Both the position numbers and the translations under genes were made by a program. From Chthoniobacterales bacterium (lineage in GTDB: Bacteria; Verrucomicrobiota; Verrucomicrobiia; Chthoniobacterales; UBA10450): a stretch of 19,754 nt of DNA. The DNA is taken from positions 1 to 19,754 of the forward strand of contig JACCTI010000029.1 of NCBI GenBank assembly GCA_013812515.1, written 5' to 3'. Below the pieces are notes generated by a model, which worked only from the letters and a program-made list of their open reading frames with translations, searched no databases and had not been told where the DNA came from. Shown here piece by piece: positions 7,134 to 13,866 of the stretch (the first letter of the stretch is position 1; the number at the start of each line of letters is the position of its first letter).

Positions 7134-8030
7134 CTATACCGCTATGTTTTGCGGGCCGGAACGTTGAAGAGCGGGCAGGATGCTCTCAGTCATCGCGCGC
7201 TGGAACGTCGGATAGCGTGGACTCCAGCCGAGTCTCTGGAGTTTCTCGCTGCTCACGCGCTTATTGCTGTTCCCTCGCTTGCGTTCCACTGAATTCCTTA
7301 CACTTGGCGGAACCGGGCGCTGCAACGTAGCCGCGAGCCACTCGTAACATTCCCGTTGCGTGAACGGATGGTCGTCGGACACGTTGTAGATCAGCCGCTC
7401 GACAACGCGTTTTCCCGCAGCTGTTCTCGTGTGATGCTGGACGAGAAAGAACAACGCCTCGGCGACGTCCTCGCGATGCACCTGATTAAGGAACCTCTCG
7501 TTAGGTTCAAGCACGGCGGTTCCGGTCAGCAGTTTGCTGAGCAACGCTGAGCGGCCCGGACCATAGATCCCTGCAACACGTGCGACAACTCCTCCGGTAT
7601 CAAGCACGATCTCTTCGGCTTCGCGCAAGATTCTCCCCGTCTCACGATGCGGCTCGGCCGCGCTTAACTCAGTGACCCAGTCGCCGCCGGTTTGCCCGTA
7701 GACGCTCGTGCTGCTCGTGAAACAGAGCAGCGCGCAAGGGAAAGTGGCCGCGAGATTGCTCGCGCCGTCCCGGTAAACGCGCCGGTAGGTGTCGACATCG
7801 CCGCCACGGGAACTAGCGCAATGAATGACTGCATCAAACTCCTTTGCCGCAGCGATGACTTCTCCGTGATGGGCGATGTTGACGGCACGAACGGCATAAG
7901 GCTTTGCCGAAAGTTCCCGGGCCGAGTCGGCCGAGAACGTCCACCCTTCGACAGTCCAGCCGCGCTGGTGAAAAAGATCCGCTGCCGCAGCTCCGACGTA
8001 GCCGCATCCCGCGATCAAAACGGCAGGCAT
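7134..8030 (-). CDS. NAD-dependent epimerase/dehydratase (atypical extended SDR)
   Basis: A 298-residue Rossmann-fold protein, probably cytoplasmic, of the YeeZ-like group of nucleoside-diphosphate-sugar-epimerase relatives. The dinucleotide motif is IAGCGYVGAAAA (6-17). The sequence CFTSSTSVYGQTGGDW supplies the Ser and Tyr positions of the SDR active site, but the YxxxK lysine is not seen. The Tyr is followed by GQTG, and the later helix reads RETGRILREAEEIV with Arg where Lys might be expected. GIYGPGRS and the C-terminal RECYEWLAATLQRPVPP are typical of the group. The substrate is unknown and catalysis may be lost or changed. It begins 18 bases after the scpA stop on the same strand, so co-transcription with rodA-scpA is likely. 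Confidence 0.85.
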   Translation of the reverse strand: MPAVLIAGCGYVGAAAADLFHQRGWTVEGWTFSADSARELSAKPYAVRAVNIAHHGEVIAAAKEFDAVIHCASSRGGDVDTYRRVYRDGASNLAATFPCALLCFTSSTSVYGQTGGDWVTELSAAEPHRETGRILREAEEIVLDTGGVVARVAGIYGPGRSALLSKLLTGTAVLEPNERFLNQVHREDVAEALFFLVQHHTRTAAGKRVVERLIYNVSDDHPFTQRECYEWLAATLQRPVPPSVRNSVERKRGNSNKRVSSEKLQRLGWSPRYPTFQRAMTESILPALQRSGPQNIAV

Positions 8031-8048
8031 GGGAAGATACTTGGCTGA

Positions 8049-8777
8049 CTAGGCCGCCGCTGCCGCGATCTCGATTTCGTCGAAAGGATGGCGCTGTGCT
8101 GCGTGGACCTGATGGAGCCGGATCAACTCCAGCAACGCGAGGAAGGTGACGACGATTTCCACGCGCGAGGCCATGTTCGCAAACAGGTCCGAGAAGCGCA
8201 GCGGGACGCCATCTGAAACGCACTGCAGAATCCAATCAATCTTTTCCGAGACCGTGTAGTGTTCCCCGAAAATTTCGCGCAAATCTTCGCGCGCTTCGAT
8301 GCGTTTGATGACGGCCTGAAAGGCGTTGATGAGCTGAAAAATGCCGACCTCGCCGATCCGCAACGGAGGGAGCGGGACTCCATCGAAAGCGGCCGGCTCG
8401 CGGACAAAGATGCGTTCCTGCGCAAGCTGACGCACCTGTAACTGCGCCGCAGCTTCCTTGAACTTCTTGTATTCAATCAACTGCCGAATCAGGTCCCAAC
8501 GGGGATCGTCCTCTCCGACATCTTCTTCCGGTGGCTGTTGATCTACCGGCAGGAGGCTGCGGCTCTTGAGGTAAATCAGATTCGCGGCCATGACGATGAA
8601 TTCGCCGGCCACGTCGATGTTCAGCTCCTTGAAGGCCTGAAGATATTCCAGGTACTGCCGCGTGATCCGCTCGAGCGAAATCTCGTAAATGTCGAGCTCA
8701 TCGCGCTTGATCAGGTAAAGGAGAAGATCGAGCGGACCTTCGAAGATCTCGAGCTTGACCTTGTAATCGCTCTCCAT
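8049..8777 (-). CDS. scpA: Segregation and condensation protein A
   Basis: ScpA is the kleisin that links the SMC heads and, with ScpB, forms the bacterial condensin that compacts and segregates chromosomes. The N-terminal KLEIFEGPLDLLLYLIKRDELDIYEI region (about 8-33) is the diagnostic ScpA motif. It is followed by AGEFIVMAANLIYLKSRSLLP (about 56-76) and an acidic linker EEDVGEDD. The C-terminal winged-helix region contains VTFLALLELIRLHQVHAAQ near residues 213-231, as expected for the cap-binding end. The 242 residues are normal for the family. It lies 66 bases downstream of rodA and 18 bases upstream of the epimerase on the same strand. ScpB is not in the window. Confidence 0.94.
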   Translation of the reverse strand: MESDYKVKLEIFEGPLDLLLYLIKRDELDIYEISLERITRQYLEYLQAFKELNIDVAGEFIVMAANLIYLKSRSLLPVDQQPPEEDVGEDDPRWDLIRQLIEYKKFKEAAAQLQVRQLAQERIFVREPAAFDGVPLPPLRIGEVGIFQLINAFQAVIKRIEAREDLREIFGEHYTVSEKIDWILQCVSDGVPLRFSDLFANMASRVEIVVTFLALLELIRLHQVHAAQRHPFDEIEIAAAAA

Positions 8778-8820
8778 GCTGCGGAGCGTGATGTTAGGTG
8801 CGCGAAAGTGGAAAGTAAAT

Positions 8821-8850
8821 CGCCCGCCTCCGCTTCGCGGGAGCTACAAC
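8821..8850. repeat. GC-rich hairpin repeat at the rodA 3' end
   Basis: Read on the rodA strand, the stop codon TAG (8844-8846) is embedded in gttgtagctcccgcgaagcg followed by gaggcgggcg. The segment ctccgc-ttc-gcgggag can fold into a tight stem with one bulge. I recall very similar elements dispersed in related soil Verrucomicrobiota, but only one copy is in this window, so repeat status is inference. It could act as a transcription-attenuating hairpin between rodA and scpA. No T-run follows. Confidence 0.35.
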
Positions 8851-9959
8851 GGTGCAACTTTGCGGTGCACCCAGATGCTGTTCACGACGCCGAGTCCGAA
8901 CATGATCATGAGCACGAACGAGCCGCTGTAACTGATGAGCGGCAATGGCACACCGGTGATGGGCAACATTGAGATCGTCATCCCCACATTTTGGAAGATG
9001 TGCGTGAAGATGAGGACGGCAATACCGACGGCCAGGAGCAGCCCGAACTGATCGCCGGCGCAGAACGCGACAAACAAACACGTGAGCAGCAGCAAGGCGA
9101 AAGCGCCGAGGAGGAAGGCGCCGCCCACGAATCCCCATTGCTCACCGATGGCGGAGAAGATGTAATCGTTGTGCACGGCGGTGGCGGGAAGAAACCCAAG
9201 CTCGATCTGGGTGTTTGGCGCCTTGAATCCTTTTCCCGACCAACCGCCGGAACCGATCGCGATGAGCGATTGATTGATCGCCCACGCGGAGCCTTGGCGA
9301 TCTATCTCGGGATTGAGGAACGCGGTGATGCGCTCCTTCTGATACGGCTTCAGGCCCAGGTTAATCGCGATCGGAAGGAAGGCGGCGACAATCAATACAA
9401 GGCAGATGAGATAACGAACCGGGATGCCGCCGACGAAAAGGAGCCCGAGTAGAACCGGTCCCCAGATGATCGTCATGCCCAGATCAGGCTGCATTAAAAT
9501 CAGCAGACACGGCGCGCCAACGATTGCGCCGCAGAGGGCAAGCCGCAGCATCGGATGCATCTCGCGGAACTGGCTGAGAAAGAGCGCGAGCACCATGATG
9601 CCCGCGATGATCGCAAGCTGAGCAGGCTGGAAATTGATAGGACCGAGGTGCAGCCAACTCCGGGCGCCATACACCTTCGTGCCAATGAACTTCGTCAGAA
9701 TCAGGAAGACGATACCTGCGAGATACATGGGCAGGGCGCCCCAACGAATCCATCGGTAGTCGATCAGGCTCGTCACCATGAAAGCGAAGAAGCCGACTGC
9801 GACCCAATTTGCCTGCTTCCGCCAGAACTCGGCCGTGACCGCATCGCCGCGCATGTAAGTGGCGCTGTAAACAGCCACGACGCCAAAGATCGCGAGAGCG
9901 AGCATGTTGACGAGCAACAGCCAATTGAGGCCGAGAAGTTTTCGAAGAAAGGGCGTCAT
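8844..9959 (-). CDS. rodA: Rod shape-determining protein RodA (SEDS glycan polymerase)
   Basis: RodA polymerises lipid II into peptidoglycan strands during lateral wall growth, working with the transpeptidase PBP2 and MreBCD. The 371 residues form about 10 membrane segments. SEDS landmarks seen are NWVAVGFFAFMVTSLIDYRW, GARSWLHLGPINFQPAQLA (RSW...QPSE-type loop), LLILMQPDLGMTIIW with the conserved Asp, the large loop NQSLIAIGSGGWSGKGF, FSAIGEQWGFVGG, and the C-terminal ITGVPLPLISYSGSF. The start at 9959 (MTPFLRKLL) is preferred over 10055, because the 32 residues upstream are polar and not of the family. It is the first gene of a minus-strand cluster with scpA and the epimerase. The usual upstream partners mrdA/mreBCD are absent from this side. 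Confidence 0.95.
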   Translation of the reverse strand: MTPFLRKLLGLNWLLLVNMLALAIFGVVAVYSATYMRGDAVTAEFWRKQANWVAVGFFAFMVTSLIDYRWIRWGALPMYLAGIVFLILTKFIGTKVYGARSWLHLGPINFQPAQLAIIAGIMVLALFLSQFREMHPMLRLALCGAIVGAPCLLILMQPDLGMTIIWGPVLLGLLFVGGIPVRYLICLVLIVAAFLPIAINLGLKPYQKERITAFLNPEIDRQGSAWAINQSLIAIGSGGWSGKGFKAPNTQIELGFLPATAVHNDYIFSAIGEQWGFVGGAFLLGAFALLLLTCLFVAFCAGDQFGLLLAVGIAVLIFTHIFQNVGMTISMLPITGVPLPLISYSGSFVLMIMFGLGVVNSIWVHRKVAPL

Positions 9960-10170
9960 TGAATGGCGCAGCGGATCTGCGGAAGAGCTTCTCGGATTAT
10001 AGGCAGACTTTAGCAGGACGTAAACGCGGGGTCGAGATGCGCCGCGGTTGGCCAATAAACCGGCAGCTCGTCCCGACGGTCTCGAAATCAGAGCTGCAGC
10101 GACGCGGCTACAGCGCCCAAGGCGCTACGCACTCCCCCCAGACAATTTCGATCCTTTCGACACACTGCCC
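9960..10170. other. Intergenic stretch upstream of rodA, no gene seen
   Basis: I see no coding text on either strand. It contains a small perfect hairpin, agcgcc-caa-ggcgct, at 10112-10126, set between gctac-like ends that resemble those of the hairpin at the rodA 3' end. The rodA promoter should lie near the left end but no clear boxes stand out. Confidence 0.4.
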
Positions 10171-10595
10171 TAGTGGTGGTGGTCGTCTGCTCCTGGCTGC
10201 GTTCTATCTCGCGTCCGCAACCACCATCCCGGCCGGCACGCCTCTGCTCGTCCGCACCAATGACACCATCTCTTCCGACGATATGGTCGGGAAGACTTTC
10301 ACCACGCAACTTGCCGCGCCCGGTGCTTGTCTGACAGAGGGTCGCTCTCCTGGCGGGCCAATGTGACAGGCCGGGTGGATTCCTCGCGCGCGTTCTCATT
10401 CACGCCCATGATTCTTAACGTGACGCAATTCAGACCAGCCGGTCGCTCGATTCGCATCGAGACCGTTTAGGGATTTCGCGCGGACGGTAGCCATTTTCAA
10501 AACACGCCGCGCGTTTCGACTTGGAAGCGGTGGTTTTTTCAGCTTCCAGCCGGGATAATATGCAGTTTCGGTTGGCGCAGGCCGTGAGCATTTAA
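10171..10595 (+). pseudogene. Remnant of a TIPAG-type (beta-rich) secreted/surface protein
   Basis: Pieces of one protein appear in order on the plus strand but in different frames. ATTIPAGTPLLVRTNDTISS then DDMVGKTFTTQLAAP starts near 10220. ANVTGRVDSS then FSFTPMILNVTQFRPAGRSI covers about 10359-10450. An in-frame TAG near 10468 precedes GFRADGSHFQNTPRVS. The end MQFRLAQAVSI reaches TAA 10593-10595. The order (PAG-x-V/L-R-T near the start, a GRV middle, and a final FRLAQxxSI) matches a family I remember from Verrucomicrobiota and Acidobacteria in which a beta-rich domain follows a signal peptide. At least two indels and one nonsense change separate the parts. The function of the intact family is not known to me. 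Confidence 0.6.
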
Positions 10596-10636
10596 TCGCG
10601 GCCAATACCCGTTACTCGTGCGAAGCCGGTCGCGGG

Positions 10637-10664
10637 GCGCCTAGGACTAAAGTCCCATAGGCGC
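10637..10664. repeat. Palindromic hairpin with actaaagtcc core
   Basis: The stem gcgccta / taggcgc (7 bp) continues as ggac / gtcc around a TAAA loop, with a two-base bulge on one side. A run of five T lies 8 bases past the 3' arm (10672-10676), too far for a classic terminator. Palindromes with this core are frequent interspersed elements in related genomes as far as I recall. It separates the TIPAG remnant from the lipoprotein gene and may also end transcription. Confidence 0.4.
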
Positions 10665-10805
10665 ACGGATCACTTTTTCGGATTGTAAATACGCGCGCCT
10701 CCACCCATCGTGCCGACACAATCATAAAAAACAAAGAATTCTAACGCGATCCTCCTCGCTACTGCAGCCCTTAGCGCGGTCCTTGGCTTCGGCGGCTGTG
10801 CCAGC

Positions 10806-11129
10806 ATGGAATCGTCGAACACGGAATCGCTCCTGAGCGCAGCCGGCTTCCGCGTTCTCGCACCGGAGACAGCACAACAGAAACAAATCTACGCCAGCCT
10901 GCCCGCTTACCAGATCCAGCGCGCGACGGTGAAGCGCGGAGTCTTCTACGTCTTCAAGGACGAGAAGAAGGCCGTTGCCTACGTCGGACAGGAGCCAGAA
11001 TACCGACGTTACCGCGAGCTCGCGCTGCAACAGCGTGTCGCGGAAGATTACTATATGGCGGCGGAAATGAACCGCGAAGCTGCCTTTGGTTTGTACGGCG
11101 CCTGGGGACCCCGCAGGATTTGGCGGTAA
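10806..11129 (+). CDS. Putative lipoprotein, start codon apparently lost (copy 1 of a tandem pair)
   Basis: The frame is coding from 10728. The upstream part reads KTKNSNAILLATAALSAVLG then FGGCAS, a good lipoprotein signal peptide with the lipobox Cys just before Met 10806. The codon where the initiator should be (10725-10727) is TAA, and no ATG, GTG or TTG lies between. Only translation from 10806 is possible, which would give a 107-residue cytoplasmic protein without its lipidation site. The body, GFRVLAPETAQQKQIYASLP then FYVFKDEKKAVAYVGQEPEY, ends in a helical Arg/Met-rich tail and WGPRRIWR. A paralogue follows directly. The function is unknown; relatives I recall are small outer-membrane-anchored proteins of Verrucomicrobiota. 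Confidence 0.6.
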   Translation: MESSNTESLLSAAGFRVLAPETAQQKQIYASLPAYQIQRATVKRGVFYVFKDEKKAVAYVGQEPEYRRYRELALQQRVAEDYYMAAEMNREAAFGLYGAWGPRRIWR

Positions 11130-11143
11130 AGGAAACCGCGTTG

Positions 11144-11515
11144 ATGAACATGAGAGCGGGGCTTGCTTCTCGTCCTTCTCGGCCGCCAGCACCATTGCCG
11201 GATTTTGCGGTTGCGCAGGCACCGCAACTCGCTCAATCCGCACAAACCTTTTCAGTGCGCGCTTTCGCGTCCGCACGCCGAAACGCCCAGGCAAAGGAGA
11301 TCTTCGCCACCCCGCCGGGTATCAGGTGCACCGGCTGACCGCGAATGGCCAAACCTTCTATGTCTACAAGAACGAGAGCGCGGATCTGGCGTTAGTCGGC
11401 CGCGAAGCGGAGTACCAGCGCTTTTACCGGGAAATGGCCGGTCCGGACCGGCGGGCGGAGAACGACGATCGGGCCACTGAATGGACGGCATGGCTGCGCG
11501 AAGTTAGCCCAATGA
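11144..11515 (+). pseudogene. Frameshifted paralogue of the preceding lipoprotein (copy 2)
   Basis: ATG near 11144 leads into a broken signal peptide, with ASTIAGFCGCAGTA (a lipobox-like FCGC) in another frame. Then FRVRTPK, EIFATPP and GYQVHRLTANGQTFYVYKNE followed by LALVGREAEYQRFYREMA alternate between two frames. Aligned with copy 1, FRVLAPE / FRVRTPK, IYASLPAYQIQR / IFATPPGYQVHR, FYVFKDE / FYVYKNE and YVGQEPEYRRY / LVGREAEYQRF correspond in order, which shows common descent. At least two indels break the gene, so no complete product can be made. It begins about 15 bases after the stop of copy 1, as in a tandem duplication. Confidence 0.65.
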
Positions 11516-11539
11516 GTAGGTCCTGCGGAGTGACTGGAG

Positions 11540-11955
11540 ATGACCTCATGATCGCCAAATCCGCAACGCGTTCGACGCGACCACGGCGGAATTGCTCAAG
11601 CCACTGGGTTATAGTTGGACCTATGGCATCCTGGCCAATCATACCTAGGTCTACGCCGGCAACAGTCACCGCGCCTATTCTTGGTCCACCTTTCTGCAAT
11701 GATTTCTGGCTTACACTACCAGGGCAAAAACAACCTTCGGTGTGAATGCGGAGTCGAGCTATGATTGTCGAACGGAGCAATGGACGGTGTCGGTCAATGT
11801 TACCGTCAGCCAACTAACAAAGATCGGGAAGCTGCCGATTAGGTTCACGTTAGGCGCGACAGTTTACGCGGAAGGTTCCAGCGGCGGGCGGAATGGGGCC
11901 TGCGTTTTGTCGTCACGCCGCCTTTCCCACCGGCGGCAAACCGGCCGCGCAGCAA
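11540..11955 (+). pseudogene. C-terminal remnant of a predicted outer-membrane barrel protein
   Basis: Minus-strand reading shows nothing. The plus strand gives ELLKPLGYSWTYGILANHT, a TAG, YAGNSHRAYSWSTFLQ, a TGA, then FLAYTTRAKTTFGVNAESSY, WTVSVNVTVSQLTKIGKLPI and ATVYAEG. A frame change then leads to WGLRFVVTPPFP. Alternating polar/aromatic strands ending in RFVVTxxFP match the C-terminal part of transporter-like outer-membrane proteins (MetA-pathway / neuromedin-U-annotated family) frequent in Verrucomicrobiota; that link is from memory. The N-terminal half is absent, so it is a truncated, stop-containing relic. The region from here to 12100 has no further coding signal. Confidence 0.5.
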
Positions 11956-12100
11956 ACTGCCTCCGCGAAGTAGGGGCAAGAAATATGTTTGATCGTTCCC
12001 TTCACTTCGTTTGCTCCTCTTGAAATTTAGAGACCTGCTCGTCGAAACGCGTTATACCTGCCGCGCGCTGGCATGCTGATCTTTAACTTCCGGCTCCGAC

Positions 12101-12436
12101 ATGCCGTCCGATTATGACTCACCCGGATGCCTCGCTTCTTCAGCGCCAGCAGTTACCCTTGCCATTGCTATGCTGGCACTCAGTGGCATCACCCGTGCGC
12201 AGTCCGTTCCGTCAAAGAGCGCCTCTCCTCCAGATCTGGCAGCCAAAGCCGCCGCGGCTATCGATGCAGACGCGACCGGTTCGCCGGACGTTTTCAAAAC
12301 GTTCATCAGAGCTCGAAACTCTGCTTCATACATAGGCGGACCGCGGCGAATCGTGAAAAACGCCAACGAGGCGGCCCGCGACTTCACCAGCGAAGAGACG
12401 TTTTCCCAACACCAATCTTATGCGACCGAAACGTAA
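12101..12436 (+). CDS. Hypothetical secreted small protein
   Basis: A 111-residue frame opening with MPSDYDSPGCLASSAPAVTL, a hydrophobic stretch LAIAMLALSG and a plausible signal peptidase site at ITRAQS. An Ala-rich helix (LAAKAAAAIDADATGS) and FKTFIRARNSAS follow. I do not recognise the family. The N-terminal region before the hydrophobic core is unusually long, and a start at the ATG near 12170 would give a very short signal. Its last 17 bases overlap the start of the L,D-transpeptidase, consistent with translational coupling if the gene is real. Given the decayed genes just upstream, this could also be a shortened relic. Confidence 0.45.
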   Translation: MPSDYDSPGCLASSAPAVTLAIAMLALSGITRAQSVPSKSASPPDLAAKAAAAIDADATGSPDVFKTFIRARNSASYIGGPRRIVKNANEAARDFTSEETFSQHQSYATET

Positions 12437-13424
12437 CATCATTCACACGGTGCTTGTCTCCGTTCTCTTTCCCACCGCACTGCTCCCGCTGTCCGCATTC
12501 GCTGAGCATTTCACCGAAGGCACACAAGTGCCGCCCACGACCGAAAAGCTAAACGCGGGCGACTTCGTGTGGGAGCCGGAACGCTCGCCGGGAGGGCCGG
12601 TGTTGATCGTGGTCAGCAAGCCGGAGCAGATTGCTTACGTGTATCGCAACGGCATCCGCATCGCCCGCAGCAGCGTGAGCACTGGGCGACCGGGACATCC
12701 CACGCCGGTTGGCGTGTTCGATATTATCGAGAAGGAAAAGGATCACGTCTCGACCATCTACAAGGGTGCGGAGATGCCGTGGATGGAGCGCCTGACGTGG
12801 ACGGGGATCGCGATGCACGCGGGTGATCTGCCGGGCTACCCGGATTCACATGGCTGTGTGCGCCTGCCGCTGGAGTTTTCCAAGCTGCTCTTCACCGTGA
12901 CGACGAAAGGCGGTACGGTTATCATCGCCGACGACCACTCCGCGCCGCGTGAGACGGTGCATCCGGGGATGATTTTCTCGCAGGTCACGCCGCCCGCGGG
13001 AGAGGCGGAACTGCGCGCGGGTGAGTTCACCTGGACGCCGGAAAAATCGGTCAGCGGACCGGTCACAATCCTCGTCTCGGAAGCGGACAAGGTTGTCTAT
13101 GTCTATCGCAACGGGGTCGAGATCGGCCGGACCACGGTGTCCAGCCTCGACATCGACGGGCAGCATGTGTATAGCGCGCTCGACGGCACGGACGAGCAGG
13201 GCCAAGCGAAGTGGATTTGTGTGGATGGCAAGCCCGCAGCGAACGATCCAAATATCGTCGAGATCGCAGGCAAGGCGGGCATCGCCAAGGCCTTCCTCGC
13301 GGGAGTGCGCGCCGTCATTGTGCCCGGCACGACGCTCGTCTTCACCGAGAAGCCGGTAAATGGTGAGACGCAGAGCAAGCCCGGGTTAAACATCCTCGGA
13401 GTGGGCGAAGTGGCCGCACGATAA
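12420..13424 (+). CDS. L,D-transpeptidase (YkuD family) with a second degenerate repeat
   Basis: A 334-residue envelope enzyme that would make or edit peptidoglycan 3-3 cross-links or attach proteins to the wall. Residues 1-28 are a signal peptide ending SAFA. The YkuD domain starts at 46-52 and carries TGRPGHPTPVGVFDI (88-102), MHAGDLPGYP (132-141) with His133, and the catalytic SHGCVRLP (143-150) with His144 and Cys146. Residues 200-241 repeat the beginning of the domain: GEFTWTPEKSVSGPVTILVS and VVYVYRNGVEIGRTTVSS align with GDFVWEPERSPGGPVLIVVS and IAYVYRNGIRIARSSVST. No SHGC occurs in the second half, so that copy is non-catalytic. The architecture is known in COG1376 proteins. ATG at 12420 gives the best signal peptide. 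Confidence 0.92.
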   Translation: MRPKRNIIHTVLVSVLFPTALLPLSAFAEHFTEGTQVPPTTEKLNAGDFVWEPERSPGGPVLIVVSKPEQIAYVYRNGIRIARSSVSTGRPGHPTPVGVFDIIEKEKDHVSTIYKGAEMPWMERLTWTGIAMHAGDLPGYPDSHGCVRLPLEFSKLLFTVTTKGGTVIIADDHSAPRETVHPGMIFSQVTPPAGEAELRAGEFTWTPEKSVSGPVTILVSEADKVVYVYRNGVEIGRTTVSSLDIDGQHVYSALDGTDEQGQAKWICVDGKPAANDPNIVEIAGKAGIAKAFLAGVRAVIVPGTTLVFTEKPVNGETQSKPGLNILGVGEVAAR

Positions 13425-13639
13425 TTAGCCGCCGTCATCTTCGTGAACAAAGTTAACGTAACTCCGCGACGGTAAACCTCAGCTCAATCGTGACCGCGAT
13501 CCACCCTGATGATCCAACCTGCGCCGACGGTGACGACCTCTATCGCGGCGAAGTGTTGACGATGGAACGCAGCAGGTCCGAGGCGACGGCCGCCGCACCC
13601 ATTGCGGGATTCGCGCCATTCGCCCACTGAGTTGCGGCG
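13425..13639. other. Intergenic stretch after the L,D-transpeptidase, no gene seen
   Basis: No convincing coding text on either strand and no obvious terminator hairpin followed by T residues. It separates the L,D-transpeptidase from the beta-lactamase remnant. Confidence 0.4.
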
Positions 13640-13866
13640 TTTGTCTTTGTTATCATGGCGTGCGCGGCGCAGGGCCAGCAATCTTCGCCGCCAGAACTAA
13701 GTCCGCAGGCAGCCGAGCTTGTGAAGCCGTGGTTCGCACCGGCCGAACAGATGCACATCGTCGGCCCAATCACTTCGTTGGGACCCAGGGTCTTTGCCTC
13801 ATCACCACACCCGCCGGCCACACCCTGCTCAGTGGTTGCATGCCTTCATCTACCTCGGGCCCGTGG
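13640..13866 (+). pseudogene. N-terminal remnant of a subclass B3 metallo-beta-lactamase
   Basis: One frame reads VAAFVFVIMACAAQGQQ (end of a signal peptide), then PPELSPQAAELVKPWF and APAEQMHIVGPI. After a one-base slip near 13772-13776 the next frame reads FVGTQGLCLITTPAGHTLLS then GCMPSSTSGP. This order is the start of mature B3 enzymes: a proline-rich N terminus, a YYVG/FVGT strand, LITTPAGHIL(L) and a GMPxS turn. The signal peptide lacks its beginning, because a TGA closes the frame at about 13626. The homology stops before the metal-binding HxHxDH motif. It therefore cannot encode an active enzyme. The 3' end collides with the antisense gene for a membrane protein, suggesting a deletion or rearrangement there. 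Confidence 0.62.
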
